This document shows, piece by piece, positions 22,921 through 34,208 of a DNA stretch of 64,000 nucleotides. The translations under genes and the position numbers were made by a program. The notes under the pieces are model-generated. The model was not told where the DNA came from, ran no database searches, and saw only the letters and a list, made by a program, of their open reading frames with translations. The number at the start of each line of letters is the position of its first letter. Position 1 is the first letter of the stretch. This DNA is from Hyparrhenia diplandra (taxonomy: Eukaryota; Streptophyta; Magnoliopsida; Poales; Poaceae): the NCBI GenBank assembly GCA_015847255.1, contig JADLZK010005861.1, positions 1-64,000 of the forward strand. The letters run 5' to 3'.

Positions 22921-24652
22921 ATGCCGCGACGGAAAAGGGCCAAGGGAGCCATGCTGCAGCAAGCTGGCGGTAGCAGGGGCATCGAATCCCTGCCTGATGG
23001 AGTCCTTCAACACATCCTCGGCTTCTTGCAGGCTGAGGAGGCGGTCCGCACCAGCGTGCTCGCCCGCAGATGGCGCCACCTCTGGAAATCCGCCACGAGC
23101 CTGCGTGTGGGGCGCATCAGCCCAGATCATGAGGTGCCTGTGGAGGGTCTCCGGAGCTTGGTGAACCATCTTCTGCTCCTCCGTGAAGGCTCACCCCTTG
23201 AGGAATGCCATTTTGCGTTCGCTGCTCAGCTCAGCAGCCATGATGATGCGTCCCACGTAAACCTCTGGTTCCGGCATGTTGTGAAGTGCCAAGTTCGTGT
23301 TCGCAGCCTCTATATGTTTGGACCTAGTGTAGGTGAGCCCTGGCTTGAGCTAGACAACCTGCATCTCATCTCCCGGCACCTAAGGTATCTGGATCTCGCT
23401 GGTGTACAGGTCCACAACAGTTTGCTTAACTTTTCAAACTGTCCAGCCTTAGAATTCCTACAGCTTTTAGAGTGTGAGTTGTCACTGGTCAACATGATTG
23501 TGTCTGAGTCCTTGAAAAATCTTAAAATCTGGTTCTCCATAGGCAGCTGTGATTCTCGCATCCGGATTTACACGCCAAATGTTGCGTCACTGAGCCTTTG
23601 GTATTTTGAGGGGAGGACTCCAATTCTTGAGGGGATGCCCTCATTATTGCAGGCATCCGTCAAAATAGGAGGGGGATGCAGGGACCTCTGCACTAATGCC
23701 AATTACTTTTTGGACTTATGATTGTGGGTCTTGTGATAGTTCTGATAGCGCAACCAATGGCAGTATCAGTGATTGTGAATCCTGTGATAGTTCTGATAGC
23801 ACAACCAATGGCAGTATCAGTGATTGTGAATCTTGTGATATTTTGGATAGCACAGCCAATGGCAGTATCAACTGTGTGCTTCTAAGAGGTTTATCAGAGG
23901 CTAAGAGATTGGAGTTGAAATCTGCATCTAACATGGTATAGTTTTACGTTGAAGTTTCATCTTTTGCCCTTTCTTTATTTTTAGGTGTATGTTGCTTTTT
24001 TTTTTTGTTTGCATGTACTGCCATTATGAATCAAATATGTTCAGAGTGTTAATTATTTGCTCTTTTTTGCTTGCACTTTGCGCAGTTTATTTTTAAAAGA
24101 GATTTGAGATGGTGCCCTGTGTTTACAAATCTGAAGACCTTGTTGCTGAATGCCTACTGGTATGTGCCTGATGATTTCCAATCACTAGCGTGCATTCTTG
24201 AACACTCACCTGTTCTAGAGAAGCTCACTTTTGAACTTCGCCACACGGTATGCACTTTACAAATGCTCAACTGCTACTTTGTAGAGTTATTAGTTGACAG
24301 TTGATCATGTTTTTATGGGTGGTGGCGGGTTGGTTCTCTGCAGTTTAAACATATAGTGGAAATCAAACTACGTGTCAGTACAATGAAGAGATCAACTGCA
24401 ATTTCAGAACACCTTAAGGTAGTCGAGATCAAGTGTGAAGTGGCTGACGATAGAGTTCTCAAGATTATGAACTTCTTGTCCGCATTTAACATATGTAAGA
24501 TAACTTTCAACGCTCCTCAAGCATTTATATTCCTAACATTTAACTTAGTGTCCATTTGTATGGGACAAAGTAATACTTTGAAAGTATGCAGCCTAGTAGG
24601 TTATTTAGAAAATCATGAATGGTCAGACTTAAAGTGTCAATTTATAGATTAA
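22921..24652 (+). pseudogene. F-box/LRR/FBD protein gene A, three exons, one frameshift
   Basis: Start MPRRKRAKGAMLQQAGGSRG is chosen because it is conserved in gene B; an in-frame ATG at 22843 exists only here. The F-box is at residues 21-58 (SLPDGVLQHILGFLQ, LARRWRHLWKS), followed by LRR-like strands (LRYLDLAGV, CPALEFLQLLECEL). Exon 1 should end at 23935 (gtatag). Exon 2 is 24086-24247 (54 codons, LKTLLLNAYW, HSPVLEKLTFEL). Exon 3 starts at 24344 with an FBD-like segment (SEHLKVVEIKCE, RVLKIMNFLSAF). F-box proteins bring targets to SCF ubiquitin ligases through SKP1, and LRR/FBD types are a large plant family. A run of five T at 23707-23711 (four in gene B) shifts the frame, giving a stop at 23721 and a 266-residue product without the C-terminal half. 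The gene is thus either a truncated protein, a pseudogene, or an assembly error at one homopolymer. Confidence 0.8.
23720..23872 (+). repeat. 51-bp coding minisatellite, three copies
   Basis: Units start at 23720, 23771 and 23822 and encode DCxSCDSSDSxTNGSIS-type 17-residue repeats rich in Ser, Asp and Cys. Gene B has a single unit at the same place (about 30640-30690). The length is a multiple of three, so expansion keeps the frame. Confidence 0.9.
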
Positions 24653-25239
24653 TTTCAACTATCTGCCATGAATTCTCTTTTCTTCTAGTTTTCCCCTTGC
24701 TCTGGCTACTGTATGTGAAATTATGTTGTTACCAGTTCAAAAGGGCTGTAGTGTTCCGTATGATCAATCAAATGTTCATTTTTTTCATTTCTGTGTGTCA
24801 GTTCTTTCTGTGAGATATGAAGCATCTGAGAATATTGTGAGATGTAAATTGCCAATACTGTTAAATCTAATTCATTTTTTGTTTGGTTTATTTGTTTATT
24901 GTTGGCTTCGAGTATACTTTATCTGTTGTATTTCATAATGAGTTTAATCGGTTTTTCTGGTAGGGTTTGTGGTAGTGAAATGATCAGGTGAACGCTGGTA
25001 TAAAATGATCTAATAATAAATGAGCGTTAACAGCCTAACACTACATTTTAGTAGAAATATACACAACTTTTTGGCATAACTGCATTGTTCTAAAGTTTAA
25101 TCAAACAAAAGATGCCATCAACCCTCAACCGGGTCCATGGCTAGATAATTTCTTACTGTATTCTCCTGGGATCTTATTCCAATTTTTCACATTGATCAGG
25201 TTTCAGCTTGGATTTCGGTAAAAAAAAAGGTTTCAGCTT

Positions 25240-26000
25240 GGATGAAATGAAGACTTTGGAGTAGAAATTGGAGCCACGAGGATGCTATATTTTATTCTTC
25301 TGTCTAATGTGTTTCGTGAAGGGTGAAGATAGAACCTCTAGTCACCTGCTTAGACCATCTACCAGTAATTTAAGTGTTGGATTATATTATCAATCTCACT
25401 TTTGTTCATCTAATACTATTTTTACAGCTTCCTGTCTTGGAAGCTGTAAAAAAGATTGTCCAATTCCTGTTAGGCCTTGATAATCTATGACTAGTTTGAG
25501 TCAGACTTTATGTACCTTGTTTCAAAGAGGGCAACGCATTCTGAAGGTGACCTTAGGTACGCCTTGACGCCTATATATAGGTGATGCCTTTGAAACTGAG
25601 TTCATGTACATGGATATCTCTTGCTGTTAGTACTAAAGTTGATTCGTTGTCCAGTTGTGTTGTTAATTGTTGTTATCCTTGAAGAATGTGCGGTGCTGTG
25701 AACTTGCTTCGTTTGAGTAGTATTTGTATGCTTGACAATCATATCTTCGGCCTTATTGCTTAACTGCTGAGTTGATCTATGCATTGCTGAGTTATGCGTC
25801 AACTTGTATCCATGTCTTACTGTCTTGCTAAAACTTTTCTGAAAACTATTTGGACTTTCGTTGTGTGACGGATGCAACTAAAATGAAACAGAGGGAATGT
25901 GACAAGGTTGAGGTAGTGTAATAGTTGTCGCACATGATTAGTTATTATTTTTGAAATCCCGCATGCACTTTACACTTTAGGTCTTGTTTGTATCTGGTCT
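25240..26000 (+). repeat. 3' flank module of F-box unit 1
   Basis: 25430-26000 (aagctgtaaaaaagattgtc, gcttgacaatcatatcttc and others) recurs at 27165-27680 and 32190-32650. 24950-25260 also matches 31800-32100. No coding capacity was recognised. It is the shared downstream flank of the F-box units. Confidence 0.8.
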
Positions 26001-26814
26001 GATTGGTATCAATCAATATTTGTTGGGGTGAACTGGAGTGCAGCCTGAACTAAATTTCACTCTAATTCACCCCAACATACGTGGATTGAGATGAAACCGA
26101 TGACATGCAAACAAGATCTTGGGTAGAGGCACTTAGGCCATGTTTGGTAGCAGCTTTGCTTTGTCACCAACTAATCAGAGTCCGAATGATGTTGCTCCGC
26201 CGAGCTTCTCCTGCAATTTTTGCTCTTTGGACAATGAGGAATAAAAAAGCTCCACTCTGCTTCTTGTCCATAGGGGTGGATCCACATGTTAATTTGCGTA
26301 AGCTTCACCATTCGATGGTAGCTGGTTGTTAGCGTTGGAAAGAATTGGGAAGGCGGTGGCGTTGGGTTGTGGCCTCTGTGTCACTACCCCTACGCGACTC
26401 GATGGCAAGTAGGCCGGCAGTATCAGCAATACTGGCCTCAGAAGGCAGATGGCAGATGCCAGCGTCGGATGTTGTGACCTACGCGTCATCCCGTGCGACA
26501 TATTGAAAATAGGAAGGAAGAAGAAAAGGGAACCCCCCACCCCCCCACACACACACACCCTAGAACTTTTTCATTTTGGAGGATCTATCGATGTATTTTC
26601 CAATCGATTACTATCAGTTTCGAAATTATCGAATATGGCGCCGTGTTCGTTTCCGACAATATTGTGTCAATTTTGTTTTCGTGAGAACAACGTAAAAGTG
26701 AAAGTGATTTAGCCTTGCTATGGATAGTTTCCGATCATTTTCATCCCTACTTGTTTGGCACCGGTGTGCTCGTGGAAGTGCCTGTAAAATATAATGAACA
26801 AATCGCGATTTTGG
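26001..26814. other. Intergenic spacer
   Basis: 26125-26300 has wording (ggccatgtttggtagcag) common at grass MITE ends, but no matching partner end was found. A C-run and (CA)n tract lie at 26530-26562. Confidence 0.35.
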
Positions 26815-27680
26815 GCCAGCGCACAAGTGGACATCGAGTGCTTTCTTAGACCTTGTTTAGATGGCTAAAAATTAGCAAAAAGCACTGTTCCAACTCCTGT
26901 AGCACTCCTGTAGCACTTTCGTTTGTATTTGGTAAACATTGTCTAATTATGGACTAACTAGGCTCAAAAGATTCGTCTCGTGATATACAACAGAACTGTG
27001 TGATTAGTTATTTTTTTACCTACATTTACTGCTCGAACATATGTCTTTTGGTGTATTTAATGTGATGTGATGGAGAGAGAGTTGAAAAAGTAGCAAATTT
27101 TTGTCAAAAAATCTGCCATTTAAACCAGGCCTTAATTAGGCCGAAGCAACAGTAACTCACCGTCGCCATGTCTTGCAAGCTGTAAAAAAGATTGTCCAAT
27201 TCCTGTAAGGCCTTGATAATCTATGTCTACTTTGAGTCATGGTTTCTATGGGGACTAGGCATTCCTGATGGTGAGCTAGGTACGCATTGACGCCTATACT
27301 TGGTGCCTTTGAAACAGAGACCATGTACATGGATAACTCTTGCTATTAGTACCAACGTTGTGTTTTCATCCTTGAAGAAAGTGCACTGCTGTGAACTTGC
27401 TTCATTTGAGTAGTTTTTGTATGCTTGACAATCATATCTTCTGGGCATTATTGCTTATTAACTGCTGATTTGATGTATGCATCGCTGAGTTATGTTGACT
27501 TGTATCGATCCGTGTTGTATTATCTTGCTCAAACTTTTCTAAAATATCTTTGGACTTTTGTTTTTTGATGGATACGATTAAAATGAAATAGAGAGAATGT
27601 GACAAGGTTGAGGTAGTGTAATAGTTGCCGCACATGATTTGTTATCAATTATGAAATCTCGCATGCATGTGATGCTTTTT
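26815..27680 (+). repeat. F-box unit 2: upstream and downstream modules fused, gene lost
   Basis: The upstream module (26815-26848 plus 27135-27165) is followed at once by the downstream module (27166-27680). In unit 1 the same two modules are separated by about 3.5 kb containing F-box gene A. Unit 2 is therefore a copy from which the whole gene was deleted, with the junction near cgccatgtcttgc. Confidence 0.8.
26849..27131. mobile_element. Tourist-like (PIF/Harbinger) MITE
   Basis: 283 bp long. Ends are gaccttgtttagatggc and, reversed, ggcctggtttaaatggc (14 of 17 match). TTA flanks both sides (26846-26848, 27132-27134). Unit 1 has the empty site with one TTA at about 21868-21870. Internal words (ctaggctcaaaagattcgtc) are typical of this abundant grass MITE. 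Confidence 0.9.
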
Positions 27681-28040
27681 AAAACTGGAGGACCATGAAC
27701 ACTCATGAGTTGTTGTCTTACTAAATGTTTTCAACAAAATGTTTTAGCTATATTAATAAAGCTGCTTGCAAAGCAGAAGTACCAAATAGGCCTTGCTTCT
27801 ATTCTACTGGATGATTCAGATTTTATTGTAGAACTTGTAAGTTATTCCCATAAAAGGTTCAGGACTAGTCAAACTTCGGTGGAATCGCGTTGATATTTTT
27901 TCTGTTCTTTGATGCTACCAATACATTTTTTTTTGAAAGAAATTTGAGAAATTTGTAGTGGACGGTAGGTACTAGCTACACAATCTGTCGCTGAGGGATC
28001 ATCTGTGTCATACTCTGCATTTGGCACGTTATTTCCATCA
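27681..28040. other. Intergenic
   Basis: No supported gene or TE boundary was found. Confidence 0.4.
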
Positions 28041-28460
28041 TTACCTGGTACCTCCTCCCTCCTGTACTGCATCATCATCGTCATCTTGCTCCTCTTTCTC
28101 ATCCACACTATCCTCTTCTGACTCATCAGCTCTATTTTGAGCTTCAACTCGATAATTCACAACATGAAGTGCATTTTGTGGCACAGTCTCTAACTCTAAG
28201 TATATTGCCTCTTCATCTACATGTACATGTTTGATGTTTGTTCTGTGGTGCAGAGTTTCGAAGGCAATCATTCTCATCAATGTGTTGGCCGTCACTGCCC
28301 CACTTGCCGCCAATGCGCGCAACCGTGGCCCTTCGCGCCGGCCAGCCCGCTCGCCGCGTGTTTTTGTTGCGAGCCCGTGCTGACGCTTGTGGCTGGCTAC
28401 ACTACAAAAGGAAGACGGCGGTGAATCCGAGAAGGCAAATGAGACCGACCACGAGTCCAC
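28041..28460 (-). CDS. Unassigned ORF with acidic C-terminus
   Basis: This 139-residue frame has an Arg/Ala-rich N-terminal half of low information. The second half contains HHRTNIKHVHVDEEAIYLEL followed by an acidic Asp/Glu tail. I do not recognise the family. It overlaps the edge of the duplicated block (28436 onwards), so its N-terminal part is repeat-derived sequence. It could be an exon of a decayed gene or chance. Confidence 0.2.
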   Translation of the reverse strand: MDSWSVSFAFSDSPPSSFCSVASHKRQHGLATKTRGERAGRREGPRLRALAASGAVTANTLMRMIAFETLHHRTNIKHVHVDEEAIYLELETVPQNALHVVNYRVEAQNRADESEEDSVDEKEEQDDDDDAVQEGGGTR

Positions 28461-28690
28461 GACGTTTTGGGCTGAAAATTGAGATGGACCGACGCTGACG
28501 CTTGTGCTGACTACAGGTTGGCAAAGTCAAATGGACAGCAGTCACAGCACAAACCACAGATTAATTGGTGACTGCAAAGGAGAAAGTCAAAGAGGAAACT
28601 GCATAGGATCTGATTCCTCGGTCCAATAGTCCTACACTACAATAAAAAAAATTAAAAAAATCTTTGCGCACCAGTACTGTGCTCATTGGG
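28436..28690. repeat. Duplicated block, right copy
   Basis: Matches 19648-19890, with small indels. It marks the left edge of F-box unit 3. Confidence 0.75.
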
Positions 28691-28699
28691 TAGTACTAC

Positions 28700-29163
28700 A
28701 CAACAATATGAACGCAACTGTTGCCCTCTTTGGGCTTTGTTGCTGCACCACCGACGCCAGACTCCTCTATTCTCGGTTGGTGGCTGTACGTCGATGTGAG
28801 CCAACTTGCTCCAAGCCAGCCATGAGCTTTGACTCTCTTGTGCTCCTGGTCTTGTGATGCCTGAGAAAAGAGAGAAACAACCGCACCTTCGACCACAAGG
28901 CTTCCACCGTGATGGAACTGCTCGGCACAATCAAGGAGGAAGGCAACTCTTGGTTTGCGGTAGGCTTTAGGCGCCTGGCGCTGATCGCAACGCTGACGGC
29001 TTAGCTCCCCTGTGACACCGCCTCGCTCGCCGTCGAGCAATCCGTGTTTTTAAAAGTACTACCTTACCACCCGGTGGTGCCTCGTGTTATGTATGCCCTC
29101 GATATGACTATGAGTTCTCGTCGTAATCATATCATGACCAATGCATGCTTTCGAAAAAAAAAA
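28700..29163 (+). mobile_element. LINE (non-LTR retrotransposon) 3' relic
   Basis: The plus strand encodes, after an in-frame stop, KERNNRTFDHKASTVMELL and KEEGNSWFAVGFRRLA. This is the tail after the RT-associated zinc finger in plant LINEs. A stop at 29002-29004 is followed by a 3' UTR and a short poly(A) at 29154-29163. Everything upstream is missing, as expected for 5'-truncated LINE insertion. Confidence 0.7.
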
Positions 29164-29309
29164 CGAAGAGACACTCCTATTAACATATTGAAGTTTTAAA
29201 TTTGGACAGCGTGCTTGGGGGAAGTGCCTGTGTTTTTATTTTATTTTATTTTATTTTTGAGAATCGCCAGTAAAAAAGCCATGAACAAAAACTCTTACGT
29301 ACTTTGGTC

Positions 29310-29375
29310 GAGCGCACAAGTGGGCAGCGAGTGTTTTTGCTACATGGGCTTGGGCCGAAGCTACAATAACTCACT
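29310..29375 (+). repeat. Upstream module of F-box unit 3
   Basis: It shares gagcgcacaagtgg, gcgagtg and ggccgaagc...aataactcac with units 1 and 2. A run of about 23 T follows (29379-29401). Confidence 0.65.
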
Positions 29376-29842
29376 GTTTTTTTTTTTTTTTTTTTTTTTT
29401 TGGCGAAGCACTCACTGAAGTTAGTGAAAGTGCGCCACCTATTCGAAGTTCCCCCATCTCCCCGCCCCGACCCCGATGCCCCCAATCCCTAGTCCTCCCA
29501 AATCTGCCAGAATCGAAACCCTAGCGGCGCCGCCGCGGGCCGGACTAGCGGGGAAAGCGAGCAGAAGAGCAGGAGCGAGGGAGCGGCGCGGTCAGCTGGC
29601 AGACGGCCGGGGTGCCAGCCGGTCAGGGCGCAGGTCAGCCAGCCAGCAATGCGGAGGTGAGGCCAGTGCGGGAGCGACCAGTGCTGCCGTCGACAGTGAG
29701 ATGAGGCCGGCACCAGCCTTCAAGCGAGGTCTCCTCTCCGTCTCCCTCGCCGCCTCTTTTTACCCTCAGCATAGTTGATCCTCGTCTTCTGACTGTATCT
29801 TGTCCTGCAGTGCCAATAAGGCGTCGGTTGCTGTTCGACAGA

Positions 29843-31370
29843 ATGCCGCGACGGAAAAGGGCCAAGCGAGCGGCGCTGCAGCAAGCTGGCGGTAGCAGCG
29901 GCATCGAGTCCCTGCCTGATGGAGTCCTTGAACACATCCTCGGCTTCTTGCAGGCTGAGGAGGCCGTCCGCACGAGCGTACTCGCCCGCAGATGGCGCCA
30001 CCTCTGGAAATCTGCCACGGGCCTGCGTGTGGGGTGCACATATGAATGGAAGTCTGTGGAGGATCTCCGGAGCTTGGTAAACCATCTTCTGGTCCTCCGC
30101 CAATGCTCACCCCTTGAGGAATGCCATTTCGCGTTCGATGCTCAGCTCAGCAGCAGCCATAATGCTGTGTCCCACGTGAACCTCTGGTTCTGGCATGTTG
30201 TGGAGTGCAAAGTCCATGTTCTCAGCCTCTACATGTTTGGACCTAGTGGAGGACCCTGGCTTGAACTAAACAACCTGCCTCTCATCTCCCAGCACCTGAG
30301 GTTTCTGGATCTCGCTGGTGTAGAAATCCACAACAGTTTGCTTAACTTTTCAAACTGTCCAGCCTTGGAATTCCTACAGCTTTTAGGGTGTCAGTTGTCA
30401 TCGGTCAACAAGATTGTGTCTGAGTCCTTGAAACGTCTTATTATCCGGTTTGTCCGTAAGCAGCTCTGATTTCGCATCCACATTTGCACCCCAAATGTTG
30501 TCTCACTACGCCTTTTTAATTTTTTTACGGAGGACTCCAATCCTTGAGGGGATGCCTTCATTACTGGAGGCATCTGTCGAAATAACAGAGGAGTGTGTGG
30601 ACCGCTGCAATAATGCAAATTACTTTTGGACTTGTGTTTGTGAATCTTATGAAAGTTCTGATAGCACAGCCAATGGTAGTATCAACTGTGTGCTTCTAAG
30701 AGGTTTATCGGAGGCTAAGAGATTGACATTGAAATCTGCATCTAACATGGTATAGTTTTATGTTAAAATTTCATCTTTTACCCTTTTTTGTATTTTTAGA
30801 TGTTGTCCAGTTGAAATTTGATATATGTTGCTTTTTTTTTTTTTTTTTTGCATTAACTGCCACCAACTATGGTTATGAATCAAATATGTTTGCAATGCTG
30901 ATTATTTGATCTTTTTGTTTGGAGTTTGTGCAGTTTATTTTTTAAAAGAGACTTGAGATGGTGCCCGTGTTTATAAATCTAAAGACCTTGTTGCTGAATA
31001 GCTACTGGTATGTGCCTGATGATTTCCATGCACTAGCGTGCATTCTTGAACACTCACCTGTTCTAGAGAAGCTCACTTTTGAACTTCATGACATGGTATG
31101 CACTTTAGTACTTTACAAATGCTGAACTGCTACTTTGTAGAGTTATTAGTTGACAGTTGATCATGTTTTTTGGGTGGTAGGGGTTGGTTCTCAGCAGTTT
31201 AAACATAAAGTGGAAATCAAACTACGTGTCAGTTCAATGAAGAGATCAACTGCAATTTCAGAACACCTTAAGATAGTGGAGATCAAGGGTGAAGTGGTTG
31301 CGATAGAGTTCTCAAGATTATGAAGTTCCTCTGTGCATTGGATATATGTAAGATAACTTGCAACGCTCCT
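29843..31370 (+). pseudogene. F-box/LRR/FBD protein gene B, several frameshifts
   Basis: It is the tandem duplicate of gene A with the same start (MPRRKRAKRAALQQAGGSSG), the same F-box (LPDGVLEHILGFLQ, LARRWRHLWKS) and LRR region (LRFLDLAGVEIHNSLLNFS). Exon 1 shows a one-base loss near 30470 (gat-ttcgc against gattctcgc in A) giving a stop at 30467-30469. The frame is recovered further on as RTPILEGMPSLLEASVE to LKSASNM before a gtatag donor at 30750. Exon 2 (30934-31095) has one extra T and one missing T, which cancel. Exon 3 from 31198 has another one-base loss (gttgcgatag against gctgacgatag). With two uncompensated lesions this copy is probably a pseudogene. Confidence 0.8.
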
Positions 31371-32041
31371 CATGCATTTATATTCCTAACATTTAACTTA
31401 ATGTCCATTTGTATGGAACAAAGTATGCAGCCTAGTAAGTTGGTTAGAAAATCATGAATGCTCGGACCTAAGATGCCAATTTATAGATTAATTTCAACTC
31501 TCTGCCATGAATTTTCCTTTTCTTCTAGTTTTTCCCTTGCTGTGGCTACCGTTTTTGAAATTATGTTGTTACCAGTTCAAAAAGGCTGTAGTTCTGTATG
31601 ATCAACCAAATGTTCATTTTTTTCATTTCTGTGTGTCTGAGATATGAAGTATCTGAGAAAATTGTGAGATATAAATTGCCAATACTGTCATATCCTACTC
31701 ATTTTTTTGGTTGGTTTATTTTTTTCAATGTTGGCTTCGGAGCCTACTTTATCTGCTAGGTTTTGTATTATTAATCCATCGTATTTCATAATGACTTGGA
31801 TCTGTTTTTCTGCTAGGGTTTGTGGTAGAAATGATCAGGTGAACGCTGGTAGAAAATGATCTAATAATTAATGAGCGTTAACAGCATAACACTACATTTT
31901 AGTAGAAATTTACTCAACCTTTTGGCATAACTGCATTGTTCTGAAGTTTAATCAAACGAAAATATGTCATCAACCCTCAACCGGGCCCATGGCTAGATAA
32001 TTTCTAATTTCTTACTCTATTCTCATGGGATATTATTCCTA

Positions 32042-32175
32042 TTTTTCACATTGAACAGGTTTCAGCTTGGATGAAATGAAGACTGAGTAGAAATGGGAGC
32101 CACAAGGTTGCTACATTCTATTTTTTCACATTGAACAGGTTTCAGCTTGGATGAAATGGAGACTGAGTAGAAATT
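32042..32175 (+). repeat. 80-bp tandem duplication
   Basis: tttttcacattgaacaggtt and the following gatgaaatg-agactgagtag repeat with a period of 80 bp. Unit 1 has a different local repeat of the same word near 25200-25250. Confidence 0.75.
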
Positions 32176-32189
32176 TGTCTAGTCTGAGT

Positions 32190-32650
32190 CTGACTTCATG
32201 TATATGGTTTCAAAGGGGACTAGGAGTTCCTGAAGCCTGAAGGTGAGCTAGGTACATCAGGACGGCTAGGTGATGCCTTTGAAACAGAGTTCATGTACCC
32301 TGGATATCTCTTGCTATTAGTACTAACGTTGTTGATTCCTTGTCTAATTGTGTTGTTATCATTGAAAAAGTGAACTGCCGTGAACTTGCTTCAGTTAACT
32401 AGTATTTTTATGCTTGACAATCATATCTTCGGCCTTATTGCTTAATAACTGCTGAGTTGATGGTGCATTGCTGAGTTATGTTGACCTGTATCCATGTCTT
32501 ACTGTCTTGTTCAGATTTTTCTGAATTATCTTTGGACTTTCGTTGTGTGACGGATACAACAGAGAAGAATGTGACAAGGCTGAGGTAGTTTAATAGTTGT
32601 GATTAGTTGTCAATTATGAAATCTAAGCATGCATGTGATACTTTTAAAGC
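32190..32650 (+). repeat. 3' flank module of F-box unit 3
   Basis: Matches 25490-25960 and 27230-27680 (gcttgacaatcatatcttcg, aatgtgacaagg and others). It marks the right edge of the duplicated block. Confidence 0.75.
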
Positions 32651-33562
32651 TGGAAGACCATGAAAACTCAATGCTCCACTCGGCTTCTTTTTTCTTGTCC
32701 ATGCATGCGGTCTTCTCTGAAATGCCCTTGTGCGGGTCAAGCCAACTGTGGCGGGGCGCCGCGGGGTCGCCGGGGAGTCTTGGCATGGGGGCGCTAGAGC
32801 AGAGCAGGGACACTTTGCTAATCCGTGACGGATTCTCCGTGACAGATTTATAGACTGTCATTGACAGACATAGTTAGACGTAATTTGTGATGAAATTTTA
32901 ATTTCCGCCACAGATTAGTCCATTGGATACTCACAACCCGCTAACTTGTGACGGTTTTTATGACTACTGTCACGGTGTATGATTTTAACTTGGCTAGGAG
33001 CTAGTTAGCCCCAAACAATATGCCCACTATAATATTTAGCGTAAAGAAAATTAAAAAATGTGATTGCAAAAGTCAAGCCCACAAAACAATTTGTTAATTA
33101 AATTACTTTGTTGCATGTATATGGTGCATATGGTAAAACTAAAATATTTTGCATATATATATACGGTAGAGATGGGGAAAAATTGCAACATGTAGCAATC
33201 AAATCCAGTACCTGCAATTTAACTAGCAAGTTGCCTTACAATTGGGTTACTTTTTCTATGTGATAAAATATATTGTCAAAAAATATGTGATAAAATATAT
33301 GCACTTAAAAACTTTTATTAACTAGGGGAATACCCAGCGTTGTCGCGGGGGCGTCGTAAATTATAAAAAAAGCTTTTGCATAGAATAAGAATTATAGTTG
33401 ATGATTTGTTATTATTATAACTATATATAAGTATATTTTTGTGTGTGTGCGCGTGTGTTATGTAAGCATGTACATCAGTACATAGTTAACCGATACACAT
33501 GGAAAAAAGGGGCGTAAAAGTGAAAAACAAACTAAATGAAAGAAAGCAATACATGACTGGGG
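32651..33562. other. AT-rich intergenic
   Basis: No gene was recognised. 33326-33352 (aactaggggaatacccagcg) resembles the end of a common grass DNA-transposon MITE, but no partner end was identified. Confidence 0.4.
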
Positions 33563-33568
33563 GGCTCA

Positions 33569-34173
33569 TGTCATGACCCAGTGGGCCAGCCGGGATAGGC
33601 TAAAAAGGGCGACCGACGCCGCCGCCCGCCCACGAGGGGGCCAGGGCGCGCGTGCGGCAAGGGGGGACCGGCGCCCCCGCCGCCATCTCCTCCCTCTCGT
33701 TCGTGTCCGACTCTGCCGTCTTCAAGTTAGGATTATCTTACGATTTTTTGTGTGTAAAAGGGAATATTCCAATCTACAAGGAAGGCCCTTATTAGGAAAT
33801 AAATAAATATTGCTTGTAAAATGTATTCCAATCGTATAAGGAAACCTTATAGAGATATTGCTTAGATTACAAGTCCCACTAGCCAGGCTATATAAGCGAG
33901 AGGCATGTAATCTCTTTGGGGATAAGCAAGCAATAAAAATATTATCCATCTATCTCGCTCCCGCCCCTCCACCGCCGCCCGCCACGCGCGCCCCGGCGGC
34001 CGCCGGCCCGCGCCAGCCGCCGCCACCCCTCCCGCCATGGCTCCTCCCCTCCCGCCGTCGCCGGTGCTCTTTGCTCGCCGCCCCGACGAGAGATCGCAGC
34101 CCCCACGCCACCCCCGGCTTCAACGGTCGACGAACACGTGTGGGTTCCGGCCCAATCTAGCCTGGTTCTCGAC
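33569..34173 (+). repeat. 5' LTR of element C
   Basis: Starts TGTCATGACCCAG, has a TATA box (ctatataag) at 33888-33896 and an aataaa at 33931-33936, and ends near ggttctcgac. The primer site that follows (gggtatccggagacc, 34177-34191) is like the tRNA-iMet-type site tggtatccggagacc in element D. Confidence 0.85.
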
Positions 34174-34208
34174 GGCGGGTATCCGGAGACCGGGGCGATT
34201 CCACCACC

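Noticed and set aside
25602..25877. 91-codon minus-strand frame
   Set aside because: Lies in the F-box 3' flank module; the copies at 27230-27680 and 32190-32650 do not keep it open.
26125..26340. Possible additional MITE (ggccatgtttggtagcag)
   Set aside because: No matching inverted end or target duplication could be found.
28041..28460. Calling the acidic ORF a transposase or regulatory protein
   Set aside because: No recognisable motif; left as unassigned at low confidence.
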